In this document: positions 1 through 8,391 of the stretch, piece by piece
How the letters are laid out: each line of letters starts with the position of its first letter
Numbering within the stretch: position 1 is the first letter of the stretch
Assembly: GCF_019430885.1 (NCBI RefSeq)
Contig: NZ_JAHYBZ010000004.1
Span: 434,001-498,000 of the forward strand
DNA length: 64,000 nt
From: Roseomonas alba
GTDB lineage: Bacteria; Pseudomonadota; Alphaproteobacteria; Acetobacterales; Acetobacteraceae
Reading direction: 5' to 3'
Position numbers and translations under genes: made by a program
The notes under the pieces: model-generated
The model's database searches: none
What the model was told of the DNA's origin: nothing
The model's input: the letters and a program-made list of their open reading frames with translations, nothing else

Positions 1-1
1 T

Positions 2-589
2 GAGCGCGCGACAGGGAGCAACCCCGGCGTGGTGCTGCCCAATCCTGGCGTCATCGCCGCACCCGCCAGCATCACCGTGGAGACGCCGCAGGCGACCGCC
101 TTTGCCGTTCTCTCGCTCGCCTGGGCCGCGGTCGGCTCCTCCCATCTCGCCGGCTACCAGGTCGAGTTCCTGCCGGCCTCGGTGGTGGCCTGGCAGGGCT
201 ATGGTGGCTCCCTCGGTGCCACGGCGGCCGCGATCCCCACGGCCGAGCCGACCGGCTTCCGGGTGCGCGCGGTGGCGCGCAGTGGCGCGGTGTCGGGCTG
301 GCGGCAGGCGCTCGTCCCGGCCGCGGTGGCGGCGCCCACGGCGACGGGCATCGCGGGCGGGATCCGGCTCTCCGGGGGCTTCCCACCGGATGCTGTCCAA
401 CTGCAGGTGTTCGAGGCGGCCAGTAACAGCCTCGCTGCTGCGGCCAGGCTGCCGGAGGAGCCGACCAGCCTCTTCTGGGACCGCACGGGCCTCACCGCTG
501 GCGACACGCGCTGGTACTGGCTGCGCGCCGTCTCCGCCGAGGGCAACGTCTCGGCCCTGGCCGGGCCGGTCTCCGCCACCGCGCTCTGA
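2..589 (+). CDS. Phage tail tip protein, C-terminal part (partial)
   Basis: The frame is already open at the left edge, so only the last 195 residues are visible and the true start lies outside the window. The visible part reads as two beta-rich fibronectin III-like modules. The first contains 'LAGYQVEFLP' and then 'FRVRAVARSGAVSGW'. The second contains 'VQLQVFEA' and then 'WYWLRAVSAEGNVS'. FN3 modules of this kind are common at the C-terminus of tail tip (host-specificity, gpJ-like) proteins of siphophages and gene transfer agents. The next gene, 16 bases downstream on the same strand, is a tail-spike-like protein, which supports a tail module. An unrelated FN3-containing surface protein cannot be excluded because the N-terminal part is missing. 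Confidence 0.55.
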   Translation, partial: ERATGSNPGVVLPNPGVIAAPASITVETPQATAFAVLSLAWAAVGSSHLAGYQVEFLPASVVAWQGYGGSLGATAAAIPTAEPTGFRVRAVARSGAVSGWRQALVPAAVAAPTATGIAGGIRLSGGFPPDAVQLQVFEAASNSLAAAARLPEEPTSLFWDRTGLTAGDTRWYWLRAVSAEGNVSALAGPVSATAL

Positions 590-605
590 ACCGGAGCCAT
601 CTCTC

Positions 606-2432
606 ATGCCTGCCCGCATCGACGACCTGCTGGTGCTCGACACCGCGGTCAGCAAGACCGACCTCGCAAAATACCTGCGCGACCGCGAGACCGTGCTGCC
701 TTCTGACTTCGGCGGCCTCGGCGATGGTGTTGCCGACGATCGCGCCGCCATCCAGGCGGCCTTCGATCGTGCGGCGGCGGATGGGAAGTTCGCACTCATC
801 CCACCCGGCACCTGGAACGTCTCTGCCGGCGTCACGCTCGGCGGTGGCGCCCGCGGTCTGATCATGCATGGCGTCATCCGCTATACCGGCTCGGCCGCGA
901 CCACCGTCCTGACGCTGGGCGACGGCGGCACCGTCCGCAACGGCGAGAAGCACTATGCCGGGCTGCAGGTCATCCGGCAGGCCCAGTCCGATTGGCTGGA
1001 CGAGGGCGACATCGGCATCCTGGTGCGCAACATCGACGCATCCGTGGTCGAGCTGCGCCTGGTCTCGGGCTTCACCATCGGCATGCGCACTCTCGGCGAC
1101 GGCCGCGGCGTCGAGGACAGCACCTTCCACCTCGGCCGCATCCTCAACAACCGCATCGGCCTCGATATCCACTGCGCCACGGCGACCGCGTGGAACACCT
1201 CCATCCGCTACTATGGCGGCCACTTCGCCATCGCGACGGGAATCAACCCCACCGTCGACCGCTTCGGGATCCGGCTGTCGAACGCGCCCGGCGCTTACAG
1301 CAACCACAACCGGCACGTCTTCGATGCGCCGAATTTCGAACTGCGCCAGCTCGATCCCAATGTGGCGATCCCCTTCCTCAATGAGACCAGCGGCTCGGCG
1401 ATCATCGGCCGGGCGCTGCGCATGGAGGCCTGCTCGCCGATCGTCGCGCGCCACACCGCCGCGGCGCAGGACTGCGAGTACGAGGTCGCCTGGTCCAACA
1501 CCTACCAGGTCGGCATCGACTACACGGCAACCGCGACCCGCTGCGGCAACACCGTGCTCAACCGACATCGCGCGCCGGCCTCGCGGCATCTGCGGCTGCT
1601 CGGCTCCGTGCCGAATGTCCGGGCCGCGGCCTTCCGGCACAGTGCCACCGAGATCGGTGTCGAGGGACTGGCGGTGGTCGCCACCTCGACCACCTCCGCC
1701 ACGACGCTGGCAGGGCTGTCCTTCAATGGGCTGGACGACATCACGCCGACCGGGCGCGGTCTGCTGCTCGCCGCGCAGCGGGGGTTGGCCTTCGTGGTGG
1801 AGTGCAGCCAGGCGAAGGAGTTCGCCCTGGTGCATTCCCTCGTCGGTGATGCCGATGGTGGGCGGATCTTCGTACGGTGCTTCGATGCGGCGATGAACGT
1901 GCGGGAGAACGTCGCCGGTGACGCGCTGGCCTCCATCACCACGCTGCTGTGGAACGTCCCGGCCAAGGCCTGGACTGGCGGTGCCGCCATGGCCGACGCC
2001 TCACTGAACAAGCGCATGACGGTGCGGCTCGGGCCGGCGGTCGCCTTCGCGCAAATCGGCATCGTCGGCTTTGACGGGCAGATCGAGGTCGAGGCGCTGC
2101 GGCTCTACGGCCTGCCCGAGGCCGCACCGGCGTTGCTCTGCGGCACCCCAGCGCTGCCCGTCGGGCAACGGGAGTTCGCCGCGGAGGTGGCGTGGGACCT
2201 GCCGAGCCTGGCGCCTGGCGAGACCAGCCTGCTCGACGTCACTGTCCCCGGCGCCCGGCAGGGCGACCTCGCCCATGCCGCGCTCGTCTCTTCGACGCGC
2301 TTCATCGAGCTCGACGCCGCGGCCTGGTCCAACAACACGGTGCGCGTCATGGCCAGGAACATTTCGCCCGCAACCTTCGACTTGGGCGCGGCGACGCTGT
2401 CCGTCGCCGCACGAAAGCGCAGGCTTCCCTGA
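606..2432 (+). CDS. Tail spike protein with pectate-lyase-like beta-helix
   Basis: This 608-residue protein starts at an ATG preceded by a GGAG at 593-596. The same frame stays open upstream, but that stretch is only a shadow of the preceding gene. Residues around 30-60 contain 'DFGGLGDGVADDRAAIQAA', the N-terminal signature of the pectate-lyase superfamily fold (Pectate_lyase_3) used by many phage tail spikes and tail fibres. A long glycine- and asparagine-rich region compatible with a right-handed parallel beta-helix follows, with a separate beta-rich C-terminal part. In phage, such proteins bind or degrade surface polysaccharide during adsorption. The position straight after a tail-tip gene fits that role. 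The enzymatic activity and target glycan cannot be read from the sequence. Confidence 0.7.
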   Translation: MPARIDDLLVLDTAVSKTDLAKYLRDRETVLPSDFGGLGDGVADDRAAIQAAFDRAAADGKFALIPPGTWNVSAGVTLGGGARGLIMHGVIRYTGSAATTVLTLGDGGTVRNGEKHYAGLQVIRQAQSDWLDEGDIGILVRNIDASVVELRLVSGFTIGMRTLGDGRGVEDSTFHLGRILNNRIGLDIHCATATAWNTSIRYYGGHFAIATGINPTVDRFGIRLSNAPGAYSNHNRHVFDAPNFELRQLDPNVAIPFLNETSGSAIIGRALRMEACSPIVARHTAAAQDCEYEVAWSNTYQVGIDYTATATRCGNTVLNRHRAPASRHLRLLGSVPNVRAAAFRHSATEIGVEGLAVVATSTTSATTLAGLSFNGLDDITPTGRGLLLAAQRGLAFVVECSQAKEFALVHSLVGDADGGRIFVRCFDAAMNVRENVAGDALASITTLLWNVPAKAWTGGAAMADASLNKRMTVRLGPAVAFAQIGIVGFDGQIEVEALRLYGLPEAAPALLCGTPALPVGQREFAAEVAWDLPSLAPGETSLLDVTVPGARQGDLAHAALVSSTRFIELDAAAWSNNTVRVMARNISPATFDLGAATLSVAARKRRLP

Positions 2433-2436
2433 CCCG

Positions 2437-2643
2437 TTAGAACACCCGATCCGTCATCAGCAGCGGCGTGTTAGGCGGCACGAGGCCCGCATCCTGGGCG
2501 ATGCCGCGCGCAAAGAAGATCAGGACCTTGCGGCGATCGTCGTCGACGGCATCCCAGATGCGCAGATACTCGTCGCGCTGCGCGGGACCAGGTTTGCGGC
2601 CAGGAACGCGTTTCGGTTCACTTGAAGCTCGCTTGCGGCCCAT
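2437..2643 (-). CDS. Small hypothetical basic protein
   Basis: This 68-residue minus-strand gene lies tail-to-tail with the tail spike gene, with a 4-base gap. The start at 2643 is chosen because a clear GGAGGA sits 8 bases upstream, although the frame is open further. The protein begins with a lysine/arginine-rich segment ('MGRKRASSEPKRVPGRKPG') and then has an acidic-to-hydrophobic helical stretch ('DEYLRIWDAVDDDRRKVL'). No domain is recognised. It could be a small DNA-binding or phage-encoded accessory protein. The strong ribosome binding site is the main reason to believe it is real. Confidence 0.5.
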   Translation of the reverse strand: MGRKRASSEPKRVPGRKPGPAQRDEYLRIWDAVDDDRRKVLIFFARGIAQDAGLVPPNTPLLMTDRVF

Positions 2644-2847
2644 ACCCAACGTCCTCCGTGGCGCCACGGAAATCACCCTGACACTCGTGACGTCGCACGC
2701 CAAGCGCCGTCGACGTCATGCCGTCACGATGAGAGCACGGTGATCTCAGGCGGACTCGATGCCGCACCCATGCGACCGCGCCTTGCCGGTACCACACAGC
2801 CAGGGCATTCACATGATCTCAACGGCGCCAGGAGGATGCTCTCGATC

Positions 2848-3360
2848 ATGAATTTCCGGCGCCCTCACAGCCTTACAGCATGGCTCCAGATCCTATTCAC
2901 CGGTCTCGCGCTTCTCTGTGCGCAGGCCGTAGCTGCGGCCGAACTTCGCGGGCGGGTCGTTGGCATCACCGACGGCGACACGCTGACACTGCTGTCCGTG
3001 CGGCGCGAGGAGATCCGCATTCGCTTGTCCGATATCGACACGCCCGAGCGCGGTCAGCCCTACGGCGATCGTGCGCGTCAGTTGCTCGCGGATCTGGCGT
3101 TCGGGCGCGATGCACGCATCGAAGTGCGCGACACGGATCGATATGGTCGCACTGTCGGTCGGGTCTTCGTCGGCGCGGTGGACGTGAACGCCGAACTGGT
3201 TCGCCGAGGTTCGGCTTGGGTATTCCGACGCTACAGCAATGACCCGACGCTGCTCCGTCTCGAAGCCGATGCGCGTTCCGCGCGTCGTGGCCTATGGGCG
3301 CTGCCTGAGGCGCAGCGTCTGCCGCCATGGGAATGGCGGGCAAACGGCCGCCACCACTGA
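2848..3360 (+). CDS. Secreted thermonuclease-like (SNase) protein
   Basis: This 170-residue staphylococcal-nuclease-family protein has an N-terminal signal peptide (hydrophobic core about residues 11-30, probable cleavage after 'AVAAA'). The OB-fold nuclease core follows. 'DGDTLTL', Arg59 and Glu67 in 'RLSDIDTPE', and the downstream arginine in 'YGRTVGRV' correspond to the calcium-binding and catalytic Arg35/Glu43/Arg87 of the S. aureus enzyme. The product should be a periplasmic or extracellular calcium-dependent nuclease. The start at 2848 is preferred to the in-frame ATG at 2836 because AGGAGG at 2830-2835 gives usable spacing only for 2848. Such genes are common on plasmids and integrative elements, consistent with the neighbouring island. 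Confidence 0.8.
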   Translation: MNFRRPHSLTAWLQILFTGLALLCAQAVAAAELRGRVVGITDGDTLTLLSVRREEIRIRLSDIDTPERGQPYGDRARQLLADLAFGRDARIEVRDTDRYGRTVGRVFVGAVDVNAELVRRGSAWVFRRYSNDPTLLRLEADARSARRGLWALPEAQRLPPWEWRANGRHH

Positions 3361-3379
3361 GTTTCGCTCCGCTGTGGGG

Positions 3380-4297
3380 CTACAGCAGCCCCTCGCGCCG
3401 GAAGCTGAACCAGACGCCACGGCCGATAATGACGTGGTCATGCAGGGCGATCGACAGGATCTCGCCCGCTTTCTTGATCTCCGCCGTCATCTCAACATCC
3501 GCTCGAGACGGCGAGGGATCCCCAGAGGGGTGATTATGCACCAGGATCAGCGCGGTCGCGTGCAGGTCTAGGGCGCGGCGAACTACCTCGCGGGGATAGA
3601 CTGGCGTATGGTTCACAGTGCCGCGCGCCTGGGCCTCGTCGGCAATGAGGCGGTTCTTGGTGTCGAGAAACAGGACGCGGAACTGCTCGACCTTCTCCCT
3701 CGCCATGACGGCGGTCAGGTAGTCCATCAACTGGTCCCACTTGCCGAGCACAGGGCGCTCCATGACCTCCGCGCGCGCCAAGCGCAGCGCCGAGGCCTGC
3801 ACGAGCTTGAGGGCAGATACGCTGTGGGTCCCAAGCCCACGAGTTGCCATCAGCTCCTGCTGCGGCGCGGCCAGCACATTGGCGAAGCTCCCGAAACGGT
3901 TGATCAGCGCCTTCGCGAGCGGCTTGGTGTCCCCTTTTGGCATGGCGAAGAACAGCAGCATTTCCAGGAGCTCGTAGTCGGCGAGGGCATCGGGACCGCG
4001 AGTGAGCAATTTCTCCCGCATCCGCGCTCGGTGACCGTGCGGGCCGGTGGAAGGAAACGGCGCGTCCGCCGGGTATCTGCGCGCACCGTCGTCCTCTCGT
4101 GGCGCCGGGTACCGCGGGCGACCGAGCCCTGCCGAGCGGTCAAAAGCCGGTAGGGCCGCGTCCTCGGCGAACCCCGTTGGTTGCCGCGCGTCTGAGGGCG
4201 CCACCCTCGCGGACCGGAGAACACCGCTACGAGTAAGGTTGCGCCAGAACTGCCACACGCTTTCCAAGCCCCTGCGGCCCCGCAGGCGGAACGCCAT
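3380..4297 (-). CDS. radC: RadC family JAB-domain protein
   Basis: This 305-residue protein has a RadC-type helix-hairpin-helix region ('[14 protein letters not shown]', '[10 protein letters not shown]', '[12 protein letters not shown]') and a C-terminal JAB/MPN domain with the JAMM metal motif '[14 protein letters not shown]'. RadC was named for DNA repair, but its biochemical activity is unsettled, and RadC-like genes are strongly enriched on mobile elements and in defence islands. The first 90 or so residues are low-complexity, Arg/Pro-rich and poorly conserved in appearance, so the functional protein may start further in (for example at the '[10 protein letters not shown]' methionine). 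It is transcribed away from the helicase gene at 4376 across a short divergent gap. Confidence 0.85.
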   Translation of the reverse strand: MAFRLRGRRGLESVWQFWRNLTRSGVLRSARVAPSDARQPTGFAEDAALPAFDRSAGLGRPRYPAPREDDGARRYPADAPFPSTGPHGHRARMREKLLTRGPDALADYELLEMLLFFAMPKGDTKPLAKALINRFGSFANVLAAPQQELMATRGLGTHSVSALKLVQASALRLARAEVMERPVLGKWDQLMDYLTAVMAREKVEQFRVLFLDTKNRLIADEAQARGTVNHTPVYPREVVRRALDLHATALILVHNHPSGDPSPSRADVEMTAEIKKAGEILSIALHDHVIIGRGVWFSFRREGLL

Positions 4298-4375
4298 CTA
4301 CGGGAGCTATCCAGGCGGAAATCTACCCAAGGTTTATAATGACGTCTACATTCCACCGGCAGGTTTACGCGTGGG

Positions 4376-6175
4376 TTGCATACAGTGGATCAGCCGGGGT
4401 CCCATGGCGGGCCGGCGCCGGGCCGGAAGCTGACGAGCGGGTTGCCAGAGGGCGTAGTGACCGGGGATTGGGAGATTGCACGCCAGACGGTTCTGCGGCG
4501 TGACGGGCATCGGTGCGTTCAGTGCGGCGGCGACCTCAAGGCCGATGGCGCGCATGTGCACCACTTGCTGCCTCGCGCATCTGGTGGCACCGACGAGCCG
4601 GCCAACCTGATCAGCCTATGCCCAATGTGCCATGCCGCGGTGCATCCGCATCTCGGTGCCGGGCTGGCCCGTCGCCTGCTCCAAAGGGCGGCCGTGCGCC
4701 TGGCGCATTGGCTCGACACCGAGGGAAGACTGGCGCGCGAGACCGGGCACCTCGGCCCCGCATTAAGGCTGTTCGGGTTGGACGCCTTCCGCCCAGCGCA
4801 GATTGACGTCGTGGAAGCGGCCCTGCAAGGCCGGTCCCTGCTGCTCGTCAGTCCAACCGGATCCGGCAAGAGCCTGGCCTTCCAAGTGCCGGCCGTACTG
4901 ACGCCCGGCCTTTGCCTCGTGGTCTCCCCGCTCAAGGCGCTGATGTCGGACCAGGTCTCGGGCCTCCTGCGGCGAAGGATCCCGGCGACGTTCATGAACT
5001 CGGACCTCTCGTCCGAGGAGAAGCAGCTGCGCCTCGACCTGCTCACGAAAGGGTCCTTCAAATTCCTCTACCTGGCACCCGAGCGGTTCTTCGGAGCGAA
5101 TGAGCGGGAGTTGGCGTTGCTGCGCGCGCTGCGGCCTGCCTACCTCGTCGTGGACGAGGCGCACTGCATCGATCGCTGGGGGCGCGATTTTCGGCCCGAG
5201 TACGGGCGGCTGGGGGAAGTCCGACAGCAACTGGGCAATCCGCCGGTCCTGGCCTTCACGGCAACGGCCGGCCGCGAGACGCAGGCGCGCATCCTCGCCT
5301 CGCTCGGAGCAGCCGAAGGGGATGTGTTCGTGCATGGCGCGAACCGCCCCAACATCACCTTCCTTAGGCGGCGGGTGCGCCAGGACGCACGCCCGGCCTT
5401 CGTCGCCGAACTCCTGCGCCTCGCAGATGCGATAGGCGTCAAGTCGATGGTGTTCGTGCCAACCCGGAAGATCGGCGACGCCCTCTCCGCGGCCCTGGAA
5501 ACGCAGGGTGTCGCTACGCCCTTCTTCCATGGCCAGCTCCGCACGCAGGAGAAGGAGGATCTGCTGCAGCGCTTCGGGGGCCATCTCGAGCCCAAGCTGT
5601 CGCGCATCATCTGCACCAACGCCTTCGGTATGGGGGTCGACATTCCTGACGTGCGGCTCGTGTTCCACTGGCAGCACCCGGCCTCGCCGGAGGATTACCT
5701 GCAAGAGTTCGGGCGTGCCGGCCGCAACGGCCAGAGAAGCGTTGCCGTCCTTCTCACCGACCCGAAGCCGGACGGCCCGGCGCTCAGCCTGCTAGACTTC
5801 ATGGCCGGGCTGACCGTGGAAGAGGCGAAGGTGACATCGGGAGAGCGCGCTGAGCTTCTGGCCCAGAAGCGGCGCCTGTCGCGCCAGATGCAGACTTTCG
5901 CATTCGACCGCAGCTGCTTTCGTGATGCGCTGCTGAGCTATTTCGGCGAGGCTCGTGCTCGGCCACGCCGCCCACTGGCGCTGCGCATCATCGACTGGGT
6001 TTTCGCCAAGCATGGCGCGCGCGCCGAGACCGGAGTTTGTTGCGACGTTTGCCACGCTCGACGCTGCTCCCCGGAGGACCACGCCCGGTTTGTTTGTGAA
6101 GCGCTTGGTGTTCCACGGCCGGCGGAAATCCAGAGCGGATCCTATGCGCGGCGGTCCGGGCGTTTGCGCTCTTGA
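4376..6175 (+). CDS. HNH nuclease-RecQ family helicase fusion
   Basis: This protein of up to 599 residues joins two enzymes. Residues 35-90 form an HNH nuclease/zinc module: CxxC at 47-50, HH at 62-63, Asn77, CxxC at 82-85 and His90. From about residue 130 a RecQ-type superfamily 2 helicase follows: motif 0 'FGLDAFRPAQ', Walker A 'SPTGSGKS', DEAH box 'VVDEAHC', and motif VI 'FGRAGRNGQ'. A RecQ zinc-binding segment with 'CFRDALLSYFGE' and 'CCDVC' comes next. No HRDC domain follows, so it is shorter than housekeeping RecQ. The start is uncertain: TTG 4376, GTG 4385, TTG 4442 and GTG 4457 are all possible and none has a convincing ribosome binding site. The position between RadC and a type IV-like nuclease suggests a defence role rather than core repair. 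Confidence 0.8.
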   Translation: MHTVDQPGSHGGPAPGRKLTSGLPEGVVTGDWEIARQTVLRRDGHRCVQCGGDLKADGAHVHHLLPRASGGTDEPANLISLCPMCHAAVHPHLGAGLARRLLQRAAVRLAHWLDTEGRLARETGHLGPALRLFGLDAFRPAQIDVVEAALQGRSLLLVSPTGSGKSLAFQVPAVLTPGLCLVVSPLKALMSDQVSGLLRRRIPATFMNSDLSSEEKQLRLDLLTKGSFKFLYLAPERFFGANERELALLRALRPAYLVVDEAHCIDRWGRDFRPEYGRLGEVRQQLGNPPVLAFTATAGRETQARILASLGAAEGDVFVHGANRPNITFLRRRVRQDARPAFVAELLRLADAIGVKSMVFVPTRKIGDALSAALETQGVATPFFHGQLRTQEKEDLLQRFGGHLEPKLSRIICTNAFGMGVDIPDVRLVFHWQHPASPEDYLQEFGRAGRNGQRSVAVLLTDPKPDGPALSLLDFMAGLTVEEAKVTSGERAELLAQKRRLSRQMQTFAFDRSCFRDALLSYFGEARARPRRPLALRIIDWVFAKHGARAETGVCCDVCHARRCSPEDHARFVCEALGVPRPAEIQSGSYARRSGRLRS

Positions 6176-6240
6176 CGCGATGAGCGGCCGACCAGCCTCA
6201 TTGTATTCTCATCGCAGCCAGACCGGAGAGCTTACCTAGC

Positions 6241-7359
6241 ATGGACTTCGACGATCGCCTCGAGCGTCGCCACGTTCTCGCGGCGATGGAGAAGATCAAG
6301 CAGGAGGATGTGCCCGAGCGGGCCCAGTCGACCAAGTACGACGTACTGCACCCGGACGACGGGAGGCCATTCCCCCCGAAGCTCGTCCTGTCCATCGCGG
6401 CGGAGCTCGCTACTGGCGAACCATTGCCCCGGACAAAATTCACGGGTGGTGAGCAAACGAACGCGCGGCTCCGTGCTCTGGGCTTCGAGGTGGTCCCGAA
6501 GGTGGCGACGTCCGGACCGGTGACACTCGATGCGCTTCGGCCGGGCGATGTTTTGACGAACGACCAGCTGTCCCGGCTGTTCGGCGTCGGAAATGCCGGC
6601 GGCATGAGGTGGTCAGGTAGCCAAGGCCGCTTGGTGGTCATCGCCGACCACACGAAGAGCCTCTACGACGATCGTTGGGAGGACGATGTCCTCCACTACA
6701 CAGGAATGGGACGGGTCGGCGACCAGACTCTGACCGGCCAGAATCAGCGCTTGGCCGAACAGGCCAGGACCGGGACGCCGGTGCATCTCTTCGAGGTCTT
6801 CCGCCAGAACGCGTACGTCTACGTTGGCGAGGTCCGGCTTACGGGTGAGCCGCGTCGGGAGCGCCAACTGGATGACGAGGCCAATGAGCGCTGGGTGTAT
6901 GTCTTCCCGCTCGCATTGGTCGGCGAGGCGCAGCGTCCCGTCCCGGATCGTCGAGATCTGGATCGTATTGAGGGCAATCGTCGAAACGTCCTGTCGCGGG
7001 CCTCAGTTGGCGAACTCGTGAGGCGAGCGAGGCTTGGCGGTCGTGAACAGCCCGGAACTCGGCAGACTGTGGTCGCCCAGTTTGAAAGAAATCTGGCCGT
7101 CGCTGAGCTGGCGAAGCGGCTGGCCGAGGGCAGATGCGATCTATGTCGCGAACCGGCGCCTTTCTCGGTGTCCCGCGTGCCCTACCTCGAGTGCCACCAC
7201 GTCGTTCACCTCGCGCAGGGTGGAGCGGACACGATTGAGAACGCGGTAGCGCTGTGTCCGAATTGCCATCGCAGGATGCACGCGCTGGATCTGCGCAGCG
7301 ATCGCGAAAGGCTACTCGCGCGAATTGCGGCCCGCGACCTCGTGATGTCAGAAGCCTAA
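6241..7359 (+). CDS. ScoMcrA-like SRA-HNH modification-dependent endonuclease
   Basis: This 372-residue protein has three parts. Residues 1-90 resemble the N-terminal head of ScoMcrA-like nucleases ('KYDVLHPDDGRPFPPKLVL'). Residues about 100-225 match the ScoMcrA-type SRA domain ('LTNDQLSRLFGVGNAGGMR', 'LHYTGMGRVGDQTL', 'WVYVFPL'), which reads modified cytosine. Residues 297-350 form an HNH nuclease: CxxC at 299-302, HH at 319-320, Asn334, CxxC at 339-342 and His346. It should act as a type IV restriction enzyme cleaving modified foreign DNA. Streptomyces ScoMcrA also carries a sulfur-binding domain for phosphorothioate DNA; I do not recognise one here, so 5-methylcytosine-like modification is the likelier trigger. 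The ATG is preceded by GGAGAG. Confidence 0.8.
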   Translation: MDFDDRLERRHVLAAMEKIKQEDVPERAQSTKYDVLHPDDGRPFPPKLVLSIAAELATGEPLPRTKFTGGEQTNARLRALGFEVVPKVATSGPVTLDALRPGDVLTNDQLSRLFGVGNAGGMRWSGSQGRLVVIADHTKSLYDDRWEDDVLHYTGMGRVGDQTLTGQNQRLAEQARTGTPVHLFEVFRQNAYVYVGEVRLTGEPRRERQLDDEANERWVYVFPLALVGEAQRPVPDRRDLDRIEGNRRNVLSRASVGELVRRARLGGREQPGTRQTVVAQFERNLAVAELAKRLAEGRCDLCREPAPFSVSRVPYLECHHVVHLAQGGADTIENAVALCPNCHRRMHALDLRSDRERLLARIAARDLVMSEA

Positions 7360-7512
7360 ATGCTCGTCCCCGAAGCGAGATGCCATCAGGTCAGGGTGTC
7401 AGCATGGCACGGATGAACTGCCTGGAGGCCTGTGCCCCAGGAAACAGTGACGATGGACTTCGCTGTAGTGGATGACATCCTTGAAAGCTGGATCGGATAG
7501 GTCGGTCCCTTT

Positions 7513-8229
7513 CTAAGGCAGCGAAAAATCGTTCCCGGCGAAGCGGTCAATCACGCCGAGGTGCGGGGCGTAGACACGAATGAACGCCGTCACCGTCTGT
7601 ACGGCCCATCGCGAGCAGCCGTAGGTGAAAGCGCCATGCGGCATCTCCGGCTTCGGCGCTGCGAAGAACCGGTTCGGAGGGCCAATCCGCGTCAGAAGTT
7701 CTGTGAACACTGCTTCATCAGGGATCGCTTCATGATCCCACCGCGGCTTGAAGTGGATGAGGCGGTTGCGCATCCAGATCAGCAGCTTCAGATCGCGCCA
7801 CTCTTGCAGCGAGGTGGCCGCCGGCCTCCCGATGATCTCCGCAACCTTCTCCGCTCGGCTGCGAGGGTTGCCAAATCGGCTGTCGAACTCACTGCGTAGC
7901 TCCGCAACCTGCGCGGCGGTCAGCCCGTGCTTCACTGGATTGTCGAGCAGGTCCTTGACAGCCTCGTTGACGGCGGCCTCAAGCGCGGCGGCCGACATGA
8001 CGACCGCCGTTGGCACCGCATTCAGCATGTCATCGGCCCAAGGTCCGAATTCAACTGCACTGGCGTTGTCGACCTCGACCCGATGCACGATCAGTGCTGC
8101 CTTCTTTGCCGCCAGCAGACACTGGACCGAGAGGCCGCGTCGGACGCTAGCTTCCGCGGTGAGGATTGGCGCCGCAAGTGTGATGGCCAACTCGCCGTAG
8201 ATCGCCTTCGGCTTCTCATCCTTAGCCAT
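7513..8229 (-). CDS. Hypothetical protein with HEPN-like RX4H motif
   Basis: This 238-residue, mostly helical protein belongs to no family I can name with certainty. The start at ATG 8229 is chosen because GGTGGAG sits 9 bases upstream; an in-frame GTG at 8244 is the alternative. Residues 154-159 read 'RNRLIH', a fit to the RX4-6H catalytic motif of HEPN ribonucleases. It follows a helix with 'AAALEAAVNEAVKDLL', the kind of helical bundle seen in HEPN proteins. HEPN proteins are frequent toxins and effectors in defence islands. It lies downstream of zorD on the same strand after a 160-base gap, so it may be an independent unit or a tail gene of the Zorya operon. The HEPN assignment is tentative. 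Confidence 0.5.
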   Translation of the reverse strand: MAKDEKPKAIYGELAITLAAPILTAEASVRRGLSVQCLLAAKKAALIVHRVEVDNASAVEFGPWADDMLNAVPTAVVMSAAALEAAVNEAVKDLLDNPVKHGLTAAQVAELRSEFDSRFGNPRSRAEKVAEIIGRPAATSLQEWRDLKLLIWMRNRLIHFKPRWDHEAIPDEAVFTELLTRIGPPNRFFAAPKPEMPHGAFTYGCSRWAVQTVTAFIRVYAPHLGVIDRFAGNDFSLP

Positions 8230-8391
8230 TTTCGCTTGCTCCACCCATCCTAGTCACCTTGCACTATGAGAGGTTGGTTCGCGCTGACGGCCGCCAGGTA
8301 CTCGTCAAAGCCCAAGACGAAGAAAATCATGTCATGGTCGGTGTGCGGAGGCGGCGCGCAGCTTCGATGGAGTCCTGGCCGCAGTCGGTCG

